Below, one piece after another: positions 41,901 to 52,400 of a stretch of DNA of 64,000 nucleotides (positions are counted from its first letter, which is position 1; the number at the start of each line of letters is the position of its first letter). Made by a program: the position numbers and the translations under genes. The notes under the pieces are model-generated. The model was not told the origin of the DNA, did not search any database, and saw only the letters and a list, made by a program, of their open reading frames with translations. Origin of the DNA: Theropithecus gelada (lineage: Eukaryota > Chordata > Mammalia > Primates > Cercopithecidae); the NCBI RefSeq assembly GCF_003255815.1, contig NC_037689.1, positions 19,383,253 to 19,447,252 of the forward strand, written 5' to 3'.

Positions 41901-43074
41901 TGTTGAAGTTGCTGAGGGGAGGAAATCAGATTCCACTGTCGTGGTCCTCCACCAGATTGAGCTCCTTGTCAGAGCTCAGGGGCTGCAGGCCTCTGTTTGA
42001 AAGTGCTGGTGGTTTGCGTTCCTTTGTTTCTTCTCACTGCAGGCCAATCGCGCTTCTGAAAAGGGTAAACAAAAACCTCCTCTTCCTGCTGGGTGTCCAC
42101 CTTCCCGTCTCTCCCCCAGCCATAAGGAAAGATTGCACTGTGTAACACCATCCCTGAGGGGCCTGGGAGCCCAGGCCACCCTGGGAGGGTGGCTTCTGGT
42201 GAAAACACAAGGCCCAGGCTGGTGGCTTAGGGGCTGAGGCCTGTCCCTCAGAGGCAGAGCTCTCAGCAAGGCTGCCACGTTCTTGATGCTCTGTTTGTTT
42301 TACTAGGTGCAGAAAATCCCAACCAAGCCACCCAACCCCAGTGAGTAACAGTGACCAGGACTTGGCCTGGGCAGGGGTGGGGTGGGTCAGCTGGGCTTGG
42401 AGTGACCACAGCTGCCTCACTCTGGAGAGGCACCACTACCTGGAAAGACAACAATAACGCTCTTTACCACCCTGCCGGTCATCCCTGCCTCCTGGCACTC
42501 AAGTTGTCTATGGGCATTACCTCTTGGAGGCCATCACTTACCCTTTGGATCAAGCAGCACCATTCCAGGTGGAGTGAGGAGAAACAGAGGCAGCCAATGC
42601 AACAGAAGTTGCCAAGAAGGGAGGACCCAGAGAGAAGCTGCCATATGCCTGTGAGCCAAACATCTGTCACCTCAGCCAATGCCTAGATGCTGTAAATGCT
42701 GAACCTAGGATGTTGCTTCTTTGATCTGCTCCTTCAGTGTCTCTCCAAAAGGGTCTTAGGATCTTGACCTCGGCCCAGCTGAGGCTGACTCCGGACCCTG
42801 GGATGGTGGTGTGTTGAGGGCAGGCAGGCACTGGTTGGCTGTCCACTCTGGGCTGCCACACACCTTGCTGGCACCTGCCTGGTGCTCCAAGGGGCCTGGC
42901 CCAAGCCTCACCTTTGCAGGACAGGACCTCGATTCCCTGTTCCACTCCCACTCCCATTCTGTGAACTTTTATCACATTAATCAAACTCTCAAAGCAGCTA
43001 AGTAATAGACTTCACCACATTCACTTGAGAGTAATAGAGTCCAAAATGCCAATGTTTTAATTACCTGCAGGAGC
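41901..43074. other. Unique sequence, no gene seen
   Basis: 1.2 kb without recognised repeats. Frames up to 128 codons lie on both strands and have no domains. Confidence 0.35.
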
Positions 43075-43485
43075 TCTGTATTAGTCTGCTTTGGCTGCCA
43101 TAAGAAAATACCACTTACTGGGGGGCTTAAGCAACAGAAATTTTATTTTCTCACAGTTCTGGAGACTAGAAGTCCAAGATCAAAGTCTCTGCAGGGTTGG
43201 TTTCTTCGGAGGCCTCTTTCCTTGGCTTGTAGATGATTGCCTTCCCACTGTGTACTGACACACTCCTTCCTTTGTGCACACACACCTTCGTGTCTCTCTG
43301 TGTCTAAGTTCCCTCTTCTTATAAGGACAACAGTCAGATTGGATTAAGCCCACCCTAATAGCTTTATTTTAACTCGATTACCTCTGTAAAGGCCCTATCT
43401 CCAAATAAGGTCACATTCTGAGGTCCTGGGTGTTGAGACTTTAACATATGAATTTGAGGGGAACAGTTCAGCCCATAAGTTCAGT
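43075..43485 (-). mobile_element. MaLR-type LTR, antisense
   Basis: GTATTAGTCTGCTTTGGCTG, TTCTCACAGTTCTGGAGACT, TCTTCTTATAAGGACAACAG, AAATAAGGTCACATTCTGAG and ATATGAATTTGAGGGGAACA; same type as 31310-31735. Confidence 0.8.
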
Positions 43486-43509
43486 CTGGAGTGAGTAATG
43501 GATTGACCC

Positions 43510-44095
43510 TGGGCACAGAACTTCCTAATGGGCAGACAGACCTACCCAAGAACCTGGGCCCTGGGTCCAAAGATTGCTTGGCTCTGGCCATTTAAAGAGG
43601 GACCACAGAAACTTTGAGGCTTCTTCTATGGAGAAGTGGGGTCAGTTACCCCTTCCCTGAGTCTGGGCTGGGCCCCAGGTGTTTTGATTAATGGAGGATG
43701 GCAGAAGTGATGCCACGCCAGTGTCAGGCTTAGACTTTTCAAAGGCTCCTGCCTTGGTCCCTTGGAGCTCCAAGTCACCATGTGAGAAGCTGGACCACAC
43801 TGCTGGAGAGACCCTGTGGAAGGGTCACAATGCTACATGGAAAGGGAGAGAAGCTCTGCTGAGCCAGCCTCTCTTGCCAAGGCACCTGGCACAGGAGTGG
43901 GGCCATCTTGGATCCTCCAGACCAGAGCAGTTATTAGATGAATATCATCAAGTGACCCCATTCAATGCCATGTGTTGCTGAAGAATCACCCAACTGAGCC
44001 CTGCCCTAATTCCTGACCCCCATCATCATGAAAGATAATAAAATGGCTGTTGTTTTAAGCCACTAGGTTTTAGGGTCCTCTGTGATGCAGTAAGG
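43510..44095 (+). mobile_element. MaLR-type LTR (MLT1-like)
   Basis: GGATGGCAGAAGTGATGCCA, GGGCCATCTTGGATCCTCCA, CCCTAATTCCTGACCCCCAT and AATGGCTGTTGTTTTAAGCC, ACTAGGTTTTAGGG at the end. Confidence 0.78.
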
Positions 44096-44710
44096 GTTCA
44101 CTGGAGGGTTTAGTAACTATGGAAGTGATATAACAGGAGTTGGATGATGTTGAGGGATATTCTTGCCAGGCTGAGGAAGAAAGACTGGTGAGTCACTGTC
44201 CCCTCCACAGTGAGACCATGGCTGAGTAAGCTGGGCTCTCTGCTACCTTCCCATCTGGGGTTAAGAGAGCAGGCAATCTCTTTCTTCCCAAGCTCTGTCT
44301 TCAGGAATCTGAGAAAGCCCTGGACTGGGCACTGTTGCCATTCCGGAGGCCGTGAAATATCAGGAAAAGGTAGAGAAGAGGAACTGCCATTTCTTAGCAC
44401 CTCCAATGAGCTTCTGAGTTCCTCATGGGTGAGATTCCCTTTAATTTGCCCCGCTTTCCTGCCAGGAGGCCCAGCTCCAGCCAAGATCCCAAACAACAGA
44501 TAGTGAGAGCCTCTGCACATGACAGGGGGCCTTTGGGTGCTTCCCACCGAGACTCTCAGCTGCCCCAGCTGGCACTGAGTGGAGGAGAAAGGAGCTGTCT
44601 CCATCATGCCCTGTTGAAATTGCAGGTTGGTGAACAAAATAAATGTCATTGTTTTAAGCCATTAAGTTTTGGGTGGTTTTTAAAAATGCAGCAATAGGTA
44701 ACTGGAACTG
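44096..44710 (+). mobile_element. Second MaLR-type LTR in tandem
   Basis: The end is clear: CAAAATAAATGTCATTGTTT, TAAGCCATTAAGTTTTGGGT, GCAGCAATAGGTAACTGGAA. The first 300 bases are diverged. It has the same orientation as the previous LTR. Confidence 0.6.
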
Positions 44711-44821
44711 GGAGACAGGTGAAAGAAAAAAAAAATGTAACACCACCATGTGGTACTTTTTCAATAAAGGTGTATACATGCCACACATGGGCTTAAGGAC
44801 AGGAGAGTACATGTTAATCTC

Positions 44822-44862
44822 TGTGTGTGTGTGTGTATGTGTGTACATGTGCATGTGTGTGA
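44822..44862. repeat. (GT)n microsatellite, interrupted
   Basis: GTGTGTGTGTGTATGTGTGT followed by ACATGTGCATGTGTGTG. Confidence 0.92.
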
Positions 44863-44985
44863 CATAGGGTGGGTGGAGTGTTCATCAGACAAAGTGCCAT
44901 GGGAGAGATGGGGCTGAAAGCTGATATTTCCAGGCAGGCAAAATGGGGTATGCAAGGGTGCTCACTAAAGGAAGAGCCAGTGCAG

Positions 44986-45042
44986 TCACAGAGCTGCAGA
45001 GTCACAGAGCCACAAGGTCACAGAGCCGCAAGGTCACAGAGG
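44986..45042 (+). repeat. 16-bp minisatellite, 3.5 copies
   Basis: Units TCACAGAGCTGCAGAG, TCACAGAGCCACAAGG and TCACAGAGCCGCAAGG in tandem, then the partial TCACAGAGG. Confidence 0.95.
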
Positions 45043-45668
45043 TGGGTAGAAGCCCAGGGTTGAAGCCCAAGAGGGAGCTGGCTTTTACCCGCCCACTGCA
45101 GTGCAGGTTTCAGCTCTCATTTACACATTATTTTCTCCCAGTTGCATCTGAGGCTGGTGGATGCCAGCCAGAGAGGGCCCTAGGTCACATCAGGGAACCA
45201 TCTGCAAATCTGTGCAGAGGGTGATGGCGTGGGGGTGGCTTTCTTGTGGGGAGTGAATCCCAGGCAGGCTCTGTAGCTCCTCAACAGTATGGGGTGGGGA
45301 TAGAGGCTCCTCCCCTCCCCAACTCCAGGGCCTGTCCTCCCTCACTCTCTGGGTCCTTCATCTGAATGTCAGCTGACTTGAGGCCATTGGTTCCTGAACG
45401 CTGGGGGCTGCTGAGCCTTGGACTATCCCTGATGCAGGGGGAGGTGATCAATGCCCTTGTGTGATGGCTTGGAAGTCTGGGAATGAGATCAAGCCAGGAT
45501 TCGGGAATAGGGAGAGATCTCTGGGGACCTGGCTATTCTAGTGAGACAAGCACTGCCCCTCCTCAGAAGCCATTCCCAAAGCCCTCATCTCTCCAGCTTC
45601 TTCTCTGTCAAGTCTACTGAATGAGCGTGGAAGGGTCTTGCAGCTCTCAAAGGCCTGTGTAAATGGAG
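45043..45668. other. Unique sequence, no gene seen
   Basis: No repeat or gene recognised. Confidence 0.35.
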
Positions 45669-45905
45669 CAATGTCTGCGTGCATCTGCTCTGCGCGGGCC
45701 CTGGGCTAAGATCTCCACACATCTCTGCTCATTTACTCCTCCTGGCAGCCCTGGGAGGAAGGTGCTGTACTGCTGCTCTCTGCATTTTATTGGAGAGGAA
45801 ACTGAAGCTTAGAAAGGGCACAGAAGTTGTGCAACGCCACCTGATGACCACTGCGGGTCTGCTCGACTCAGGGTGCCATGCTCTCCAGCACTCACCAGTG
45901 CTGCT
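45669..45905 (+). repeat. MIR SINE
   Basis: TCTGCGCGGGCCCTGGGCTA, GCATTTTATTGGAGAGGAAA and CTGAAGCTTAGAAAGGGCAC. Confidence 0.75.
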
Positions 45906-45939
45906 GCAAAGACCAAAGAGATGCCATTACTCCTTTAGT

Positions 45940-46175
45940 CTGGCCTGGTGGTTAAAGGCATAGACTCTGGAGTCAGGCCACTAGGGACAAATCTTGGTTC
46001 CACCTGTGTGACCTTGGGCAAGTTACTCAACGTCTCTGTGCCTCAGTTTCCTCATCTGTCAAATAGGGCTAGCACTAGCACCTGCCTCAGAGCTGTAATG
46101 AGGAGGAAATGAGTGAATGCATGTCAACCACTCAGTACAGTACCTGGGGTGAGGTTGATGCTAGATGTGTTAGCT
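45940..46175 (-). repeat. MIR SINE, antisense, nearly complete
   Basis: GTTAAAGGCATAGACTCTGG, GTGTGACCTTGGGCAAGTTA, GTGCCTCAGTTTCCTCATCT and AATGAGGAGGAAATGAGTGA. Confidence 0.92.
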
Positions 46176-46194
46176 ACTGTGAATTTCCCTCAAT

Positions 46195-46325
46195 GCGCTT
46201 CTCTCATGTTACTAAGTATAGACGCCACTTAGCCTCTATATCTGATTGCATCATGGGCGGTCGCAACTATATCTGTCTCCCTGATTAGACTGTGAGCTCC
46301 CAGAGGGCAGGAGCAAGAATAACTT
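46195..46325 (+). repeat. L2 3' end
   Basis: TGTCTCCCTGATTAGACTGT followed by GAGCTCCCAGAGGGCAGGAG. Confidence 0.75.
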
Positions 46326-47455
46326 AGAGGTGCATCATAGAGACCTCCATTTCCTCCTCGCTCTGCTCCCATCCTCCCCATCCTCCCCATTTAGTAGGAG
46401 GTGTCTCTGCCTTTGTGGATTGACAGAGAAAAGAATTAATGATCCCTCCTTTAAAGCCAGGGAAGAGAGAGTCAGGCAGAAAGGACAGTGGGTGGGGGCG
46501 CTGAGGGCTGGGGGGCTGGTCTCGGACTCCCAGGGCCCCTCCCCGGGAACTGGAGCTCCTTGCGTAGCCCAGGCCTGCCCTGGGCCCTGCGGCCTCTGCC
46601 GGTTCCCAGAACCCCGACAAGCATCTCCTTGTCTTCCCGGGACTCTTGGTTCTGGGCACCTTGTCCTGCCCTGTTCCCTGCAGCTCTGCACACAGCGCTT
46701 GGCAAGAGTGGCCTGGGCACTGGAGAAAGGCTTGCGGAATCGTGCTGCATTCTAATGACGAAGCGTCTCCTCACAGTGCCGCCTCTCTACTCTGGGCCTC
46801 AGCTCCTTTTGCTCTCAGCTCTCCCAGCTTGTCACCAGACTTGCAGCAAGGCTCTTGGGCCAAGAGGCTGCAAGAAAAATTCAGGGTGGTCACAAGCCGG
46901 GCCTCCCTCTAGGTGGGAAGGGGCGGGGGTCTGTGTTCGAGCCCTGCCTGGGCCTCTCAGGGCACTGTGGGTGGACAGATCACCCCACGCCCCTGCTGGC
47001 CCCACGTATGTCCAAGCCGGGGAGGGGAGAGGAATGCAGAGCCAAGCTGTGGCAGGGCTGGAGGGGCCCCAAAAACCAACATCCCTTGGAGGAATACAGA
47101 GGTCCAGTGCCTACCTGGTTCTGCACCAGGGCCTGAGGCGGCTTCTCTCCCATCCATCATTGCCCTGATGTCTAATCTGTGCCGGTCTGTCCTCTTGCCC
47201 TGTCTGCCAGCCCCGGGGAACATTTGGGACCCTCAGGGCCTAGCCACATGATAGGTCCAAGTGGGACGGGCTCTGCGTCAGGGCTGGAAGTGTGTACTGA
47301 GCTCAGCCCACAGGGAGGCCCACTGCCTGCTGTTGACTCTGGTGGCCATCTCTCCCCATCGTCACTGTTAGGGAGATTTGACTGGTCACCCCTGGCCTGG
47401 GTTTCTTCTCCATGCCACTGCCCCACCTCAGTAATTCCCCTGGAGACTTCTAGAG
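46326..47455. other. GC-rich unique sequence with a G-quadruplex motif
   Basis: About 1.1 kb of GC-rich DNA without recognised repeats. At 46490-46515 four G runs (GGG, GGGGG, GGG, GGGGGG) with loops of 1, 6 and 2 bases meet the usual quadruplex rule. The 226-codon frame at 46488-47168 is Gly/Pro/Ser/Leu-rich and competes with frames on both strands, so it is not called. Confidence 0.45.
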
Positions 47456-47990
47456 CTTCCAAGTTGAAAGGGACCTGAGAGCTCACTTTGTCTAAATCTC
47501 TGCCTCTAGCTGCCTCGCTCAAAGCCTTCTACTCTGCTGCCAGGGTTACCTTTCACAACCAACCCTCGATCCCTCTACAATCTTCCATGCCTCACCATTG
47601 CCCTCAGGAGTAAGTTTGAACCCCTTAGCTGAGCCCCCCAAGGCCTGCTATGATGGATCCCTGCAACCTTTCCAGGCCTCATCTAGTGCCCCCACCCTGT
47701 TATCCCATATTCCAGCCACATACAGCAGTTGGCAGCCCCCTCGTGGGTGAGACTGTGGTCTTGTGTTTTTTTTCTTTCCTGTTTCCTTTTCATCTCCCTT
47801 CCCTCCCCTATTTCCTTATTAACCTGGGCCACCTCTTCTATGCAGCCTTCCCTGATTATCCCTCCACACACTCAACACATCACCTGCTCCCTGGTGCTCT
47901 GTGGTGGGCTGAGTAGACCTCAATTGCAGCACCTGGAACAGGGCGTATTGCCCTGTATTCTCCTTCAGGCTGCTTCTCCTCCCAGGCTGG
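47456..47990 (+). repeat. L2 LINE 3' coding-end fragment
   Basis: ACCATTGCCCTCAGGAGTAA, AAGGCCTGCTATGATGGATC, TGCAGCCTTCCCTGATTATC and CCAGGCTGGAAGTTCTTGGA keep the L2 order. Confidence 0.72.
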
Positions 47991-48076
47991 AAGTTCTTGG
48001 AAGGCAGGGCAGGCACATCTTTCCTGATTTTCCTTCTCCAGAACCTACCAGGGTATTTTAGGTAAGAATTCTCCAG

Positions 48077-48399
48077 GGCAAGGTGTGGTAGCTAACGACT
48101 GTGATCCCAGCACTATGGGAGGCCAAGGCGGGTGGATCACTTGAGGTCAGGAGTTGGAGACCAGCCTGGTCAACATGGTGAAACCCCGTCTCTACTAAAA
48201 ATACAAAAATTAACTGGGCATGGTGGCACACACCTGTAATCCCAGTTACTCGGGAGGCTGAGGCAGGAAAATCGCTTGAACCCGTGAGGTGTAGGTTGCA
48301 GTGAGCCAAGATCGTGCCACTGCACTCCAGCCTGGGCAACAAGAGCGAAACTCCTACTCAAAAAAAAAAAAAAAAAAAAAAAAAGAAAGAAAGAAAGAA
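48077..48399 (+). mobile_element. Alu SINE with poly-A/GAAA tail
   Basis: Full sense Alu flanked by AAGAATTCTC (48064-48073 and 48400-48409), tail (A)24 then GAAA units. Confidence 0.94.
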
Positions 48400-48570
48400 A
48401 AGAATTCTCTAGAAGCAGAGCCTGAGGGGGAAGTCCCATGTGAGTGCTTTATGGAGCAAGTCCTTGCAGGAGAAATCAGCAAGGGAGTGAGGGCAGCAGC
48501 GAGGCAGGGAAGAGGTGAAGCAAGGAGGGAGACTCAGGGGAAGCCTGGCCTCAGCCTGATCCCAGCTCAG
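48400..48570. repeat. Probable ancient repeat, family uncertain
   Basis: TTTATGGAGCAAGTCCTTGC and GGCAGGGAAGAGGTGAAGCA resemble an old dispersed repeat into which the Alu inserted (it also precedes it near 48050). Confidence 0.35.
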
Positions 48571-48940
48571 GGGTGGGGGCCATGGAGGGCCCAGGGCAGC
48601 AGAAAGCACGGAAGAGTCAGAGTGAGAGGGCAAGAGAGGAAAGTAAGGCAGCAGGAGGGCGAGCGGGAGAGAGTACGCCGAGACAGCGAGAGAGTGGTGG
48701 GGTGATAGACAGGGGCATGAAAGAGGGCACAGAGCGGGGAACAGAGCCCCAGGGAGAAGGTGAGAGTAAGCAAAAGCCAGCAAGCGAAGGAGGACAGGAG
48801 GAGGAGGACAGAGAATGCAGGGAAATGAGGGGATGGGAAACATACTTCTGGAGTGTGGGCACAAGAGAGGGAAAGCATGAGAAAATGAGGGAAAAATATG
48901 AGAGAGAGAGAGAGAGAGACAGACAGAAAGGATGAGTGAG
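48571..48940 (+). repeat. Long purine-rich tract ending in (GA)n
   Basis: About 370 bases strongly biased to A and G on the plus strand, ending in AGAGAGAGAGAGAGAGAC at about 48900-48920. The 231-codon minus-strand frame is Ser/Leu/Pro low-complexity sequence caused by this bias. Confidence 0.85.
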
Positions 48941-49225
48941 CGCAGTGCGAGCCTTGCACTCCAGTCCCCAGGGTCCCGGGCTGTCCCAGGCTCTCTGGGC
49001 AGCTCAGGAGTCATGGCCGGGCTGTGGGCTTTCCCTGGGGCCCACGTGGGTGAGATACTGAGCAACGCCTCCCTGGCGGGCTTTCTCTGTGGTGCCCCTG
49101 GCAAGTTTCCCTGAGGCCCTCCTGTTCCAGGGGACTCCCGGGGCCACCCGCCTGGGCCAGAAAAGAGCGGAACTGGGTAATCGACTCACCGTGGACATTT
49201 CTGTGCAGGCTCATTCTCTAATTCC
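48941..49225. other. Unique GC-rich sequence
   Basis: No repeat or gene recognised. Confidence 0.3.
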
Positions 49226-49345
49226 ACAGCTCCTCAAGGAGGGGGCGGCCCTGTTAGTATTTCCATGTCACCACAGAGGAATCTGAGGCCCGGAGAGACC
49301 TGACAGGGCTCAGAGGTGAGTCACTGAGAGAGAATTCATGTCCCC
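49226..49345 (+). repeat. MIR SINE fragment
   Basis: AGAGGAATCTGAGGCCCGGA followed by GAGACCTGACAGGGCTCAGA. Confidence 0.6.
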
Positions 49346-49595
49346 GGATTCCCTTTCCTCTAGGAGAAGAGATACAACTCCGAATGGGGCATCCAGTGCC
49401 CCGGTGCTGCCTCTGCCACAGCACATGTCCGAATGCAAACACCCAGGGCCAGGCAGGGGCTAGAGAAGGGTCCCCTTGTCCTCCAGACCCTTGAGAGGCC
49501 TTGCTGAGCTCCCACTGGAGGCCAAGCCCTCCTTTCCACCTGCTTAGACTTGGTCAGAGAGGGGAGGGTAGGCACAGGGCATGGTGGGTGGTGGA
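49346..49595. other. Unique sequence
   Basis: No repeat or gene recognised. Confidence 0.3.
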
Positions 49596-49810
49596 AAGGG
49601 ATCAGCACCAGGCTCTGGGTGACCTCTGTTCCAGTCCCAGCTCTGCCGCCAAACAACATGTGACCTCGAACAAGACACTTAATTTCTCAGAGCCTCCATT
49701 TCCTAATGAGTAAAACACTGACAAGACTTGCCTTGCCCACTACCTTACAAGCTCATTGTCAGGGCTCATTAAGATAATACAAGTTAATATCTAGTACGAT
49801 TTCATGGAGG
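49596..49810 (-). repeat. MIR SINE, antisense
   Basis: TCCAGTCCCAGCTCTGCCGC, ACTTAATTTCTCAGAGCCTC and GTCAGGGCTCATTAAGATAA. Confidence 0.85.
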
Positions 49811-49837
49811 TCTCCCGGAGGCCCTTAGTAAATTCTG

Positions 49838-50135
49838 TCTTAGCTTCCTATGGCTGCCTATAACAAATGACCACAATTTGGTGGCTTAAAACAATAGGAA
49901 TGTATTCTCTTATGGTTCTGGAAACTAGAAGCCTGAAGTCAGTTTCACTGGGCCATACTTTCTCATGAGAATCCAGTAGAAAATCTGTTCCTTGCCTCTT
50001 TTGGCTTCTGGTGGCTGCTGGCCTTCCTTGGCTTGTGGCTGCCTCACTAATCACTGCAAACGTCAAGGCCAGCATCTTCACATCTCACTCTGCTCCACGT
50101 TCACGTGGTCTTCTCCTCTTCCATTTGACTGATGC
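49838..50135 (-). mobile_element. MaLR-type LTR, antisense, truncated
   Basis: CTTAGCTTCCTATGGCTGCC, TGGTGGCTTAAAACAATAGG, CTTATGGTTCTGGAAACTAG and TCCTTGGCTTGTGGCTGCCT; it lacks the far part of the LTR. Confidence 0.75.
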
Positions 50136-50245
50136 AGGCACCAGGCTCAGGGAAGTTACCCCACGGACCAAGGTCATCGCCAGCGAGAGAGTTGGAATTC
50201 GAACTGAGGCCTCAGAAGTTTAAACCTGTGTTCTCTGTTCCAGCT
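50136..50245 (+). repeat. MIR SINE fragment
   Basis: GCTCAGGGAAGTTACCCCAC followed by AGAGTTGGAATTCGAACTGA. Confidence 0.6.
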
Positions 50246-50890
50246 CGGCCAGTGCCTGCCTCCTGGGGCCTCTGTGGCCTCTTTTGGGGAGCCCTCTGGA
50301 GCCAGCCTGTGGCTGCCCCTGGCTCATGTCCAGCCAATGAATTGAGGACTTGAGGCTCAGGCTGGACTGTGGTGTCTAAATAAAGGGTGTCCTTGAGATT
50401 AGAGCAGAGGTCAGGAGAGGACACCGGCTGCAGATGACCAGCCCAACGGGGTGGCCTCAGTGGCCCATCAGAAGGCTGGGGGAGGGCTGGCCTCACTTGC
50501 AGCGAGCTCTACCCTCCAGCCCTCTGCCAGCCGGGCAATCTAGGATCTCAAGACTGAGGTCAGACTGGGGTCAATGCCGACATAAAAACCAGTTGACTCA
50601 AGCAAGACCACCTACATATTTAAACAGATCTTTGAGAACGAAGGGGTTGTGTCATCACTTGGGGATGGAGAGACAGAATGGACCTCAGACTGGGGACTAG
50701 AACTTTCTTTGCTTCAAGAAATTTGTCCTTTTAAGAGGCTGATGCTTGAGAGGGCGCTTTCTACCTTCTCCTTCTTGTCTTGTTGAAAGAAATGGCAAAG
50801 TCTGTCCAGTTTAGTTCTGGAGAAAAGGTAAAACAAGCCTGTGTGTGTGTGTGCGCACGTGTGCATGTGCACATGTGTTGAGCGCAAAGA
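50246..50890. other. Unique sequence with a (GT)n patch
   Basis: No gene recognised. GTGTGTGTGTGTGCGCACGT near 50841 is a GT repeat with a GCGC step. Confidence 0.4.
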
Positions 50891-50904
50891 GATAGAGCCA
50901 TTTA

Positions 50905-51280
50905 ATTTTTTTTAAAAAAAGCCAGATGAACCGGCAGAACTCGACACTGCTTACTCTATTCCACATTTTATCCGCAGAATAACAGCCAGAACAAGAAATC
51001 CAGGAACATGGGAAATACGGCCGTGGCTGAAGTCTTATCTGGGTTAAAAACCCCAGGAGTGCTCCTCTTTAATTTTTTGGCAGAGCAGGATCAAGGAATC
51101 GATTCACTCTGGTTATGCTTCCTACCATTGTTTCTGTGGGCCGTGTTTGATCTGTGTTTCACGTGCAGATCTGCTATTCACGCTCTGAAAGAAATAATAT
51201 ATTCTGCATTGCACCAGGTCAGGCTCAACCATGAAAACCCTTTTTTGGATGATTTCAAAGCCACACATATGCTCTCGAGC
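50905..51280. promoter_or_regulatory. Candidate conserved non-coding element
   Basis: Repeat-free, balanced composition with AATCGATTCACTC, TTTCACGTGC (E-box CACGTG at about 51159-51164), AAATAATATATTCTGC and CTTTAATTTTTTGG. It looks like enhancer DNA, but conservation was not tested. Confidence 0.3.
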
Positions 51281-51285
51281 GTGCA

Positions 51286-51345
51286 CACACACACACACAT
51301 ACACACACAGACACACCAGCGTGCGCATGTTCACACACATACTGT
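51286..51345. repeat. (CA)n microsatellite, interrupted
   Basis: ACACACACACACACATACAC and later CACACATAC blocks. Confidence 0.92.
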
Positions 51346-51640
51346 TTGTGTAAAGGATTAAAAAAGAATGAAAGGCCCAGTTGCAGAACATGACCAGGGT
51401 TCCAGACGTGGAGTGGCCAAGGCTGTGGCCCTCACCCGCTGACCTGGGCCAGCCGTGTCCCCTCTGAGTCATGTGCATGCCCCACCCCTGTGGGCAGGGG
51501 GCATCCGGACCCTTTGATGGTGCGCCTGTTGAGGTTATTTTTAGTAACAATGGTTTCCAGTGAAAAAGAGCAATTTTCACAATGGAGGAGTCTTCCCCTT
51601 CCTTCAGGTCAAAAGCTGAACGGAGACGAAAATGACATTA
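51346..51640. other. Unique sequence
   Basis: No repeat or gene recognised. Confidence 0.3.
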
Positions 51641-52400
51641 ACCAGTGCAGGATCCTGAAAAGATGAAATGCTCAACACCTCCCAGCTCTAAATCGGACTG
51701 GGCGTTTACTAGCATTTTAAGGGCCAGAGGGAAGTTGAAGCAACTGCCGGGGTAACACACACGTGAAAAATGTGAGGCCAGACAGTCCGGGCAAATAAAT
51801 AACCCTGTGCTGGCAATAAGAGACGTGCCTGGAGTTTTAGCGCGGGGTTGTAAAAGTTGACAGGAGCCATTTGGACTGAAAACGGCCGTGTGGGTAACGC
51901 TGCCAGGTTTTGCCAAGTGCCCGGCTGTTGAATACTACAAAACTGAATAGATAAAAAAGAAAACAACAGCCACAAAAGAAAAAAAATCGCAACACGAAAC
52001 CACCCACGCAGCGTCCACTCACCCCTTCCCCTCACGCTGGGTGCCCTCTCCCTTTGTTTAGATAAGGTGTCCACTGCTGCTGCTGCTGCTGTTGGCCACC
52101 AGCCAGCTTTCTGTCTCCAAATTTGAGGCTTCAGCGGCACACAGGAGATACAGCTCTCTGATGCTGCTGGCCCGGGTGTCAGCCGCACCCTGAGGGTCCC
52201 TGTGGCTTTGTGTTCCCAGAATGATGATTTGTTTGACAATGGGCTTTCCTTCCAGACTGTTCTTCCAGCCTGGCACAGTGTGTGAGTCCTCGGAGACAGG
52301 ACAGGGCTGTGGAGCGCCAGAGCAGGCACCTCCGGCCACGGGGTCGGGCCACTGTCTAATTATGATGGCCACATAAAAGAAACCCAGACACAGTCAAAGG
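51641..52400. promoter_or_regulatory. Long repeat-free block, candidate regulatory element
   Basis: 760 bases free of recognised repeats, with a short (CTG)n at 52074-52093. A 206-codon minus-strand frame (51709-52329) spans most of it. Its peptide has a hydrophobic segment mid-way but no recognised domain and no Kozak or splice support I can see, so I regard the block as non-coding and possibly conserved. Confidence 0.3.

Noticed and set aside
44110..44649. 179-codon minus-strand open frame
   Set aside because: It is antisense to a MaLR-type LTR and reads through LTR sequence.
14201..44710. Intact endogenous retrovirus
   Set aside because: Only separate LTR-type pieces are present; no gag, pol or env sequence accompanies any of them.
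44986..45042. CRISPR-like array
   Set aside because: The units are directly adjacent, without spacers, and the genome is a primate; it is a minisatellite.
46488..47168. 226-codon plus-strand open frame
   Set aside because: It lies in GC-rich DNA where several frames on both strands are open together. The peptide is Gly/Pro/Leu/Ser-rich and has no recognisable domain.
48409..49104. 231-codon minus-strand open frame
   Set aside because: It is explained by the purine-rich tract on the plus strand; the peptide is repetitive Ser/Leu/Pro.
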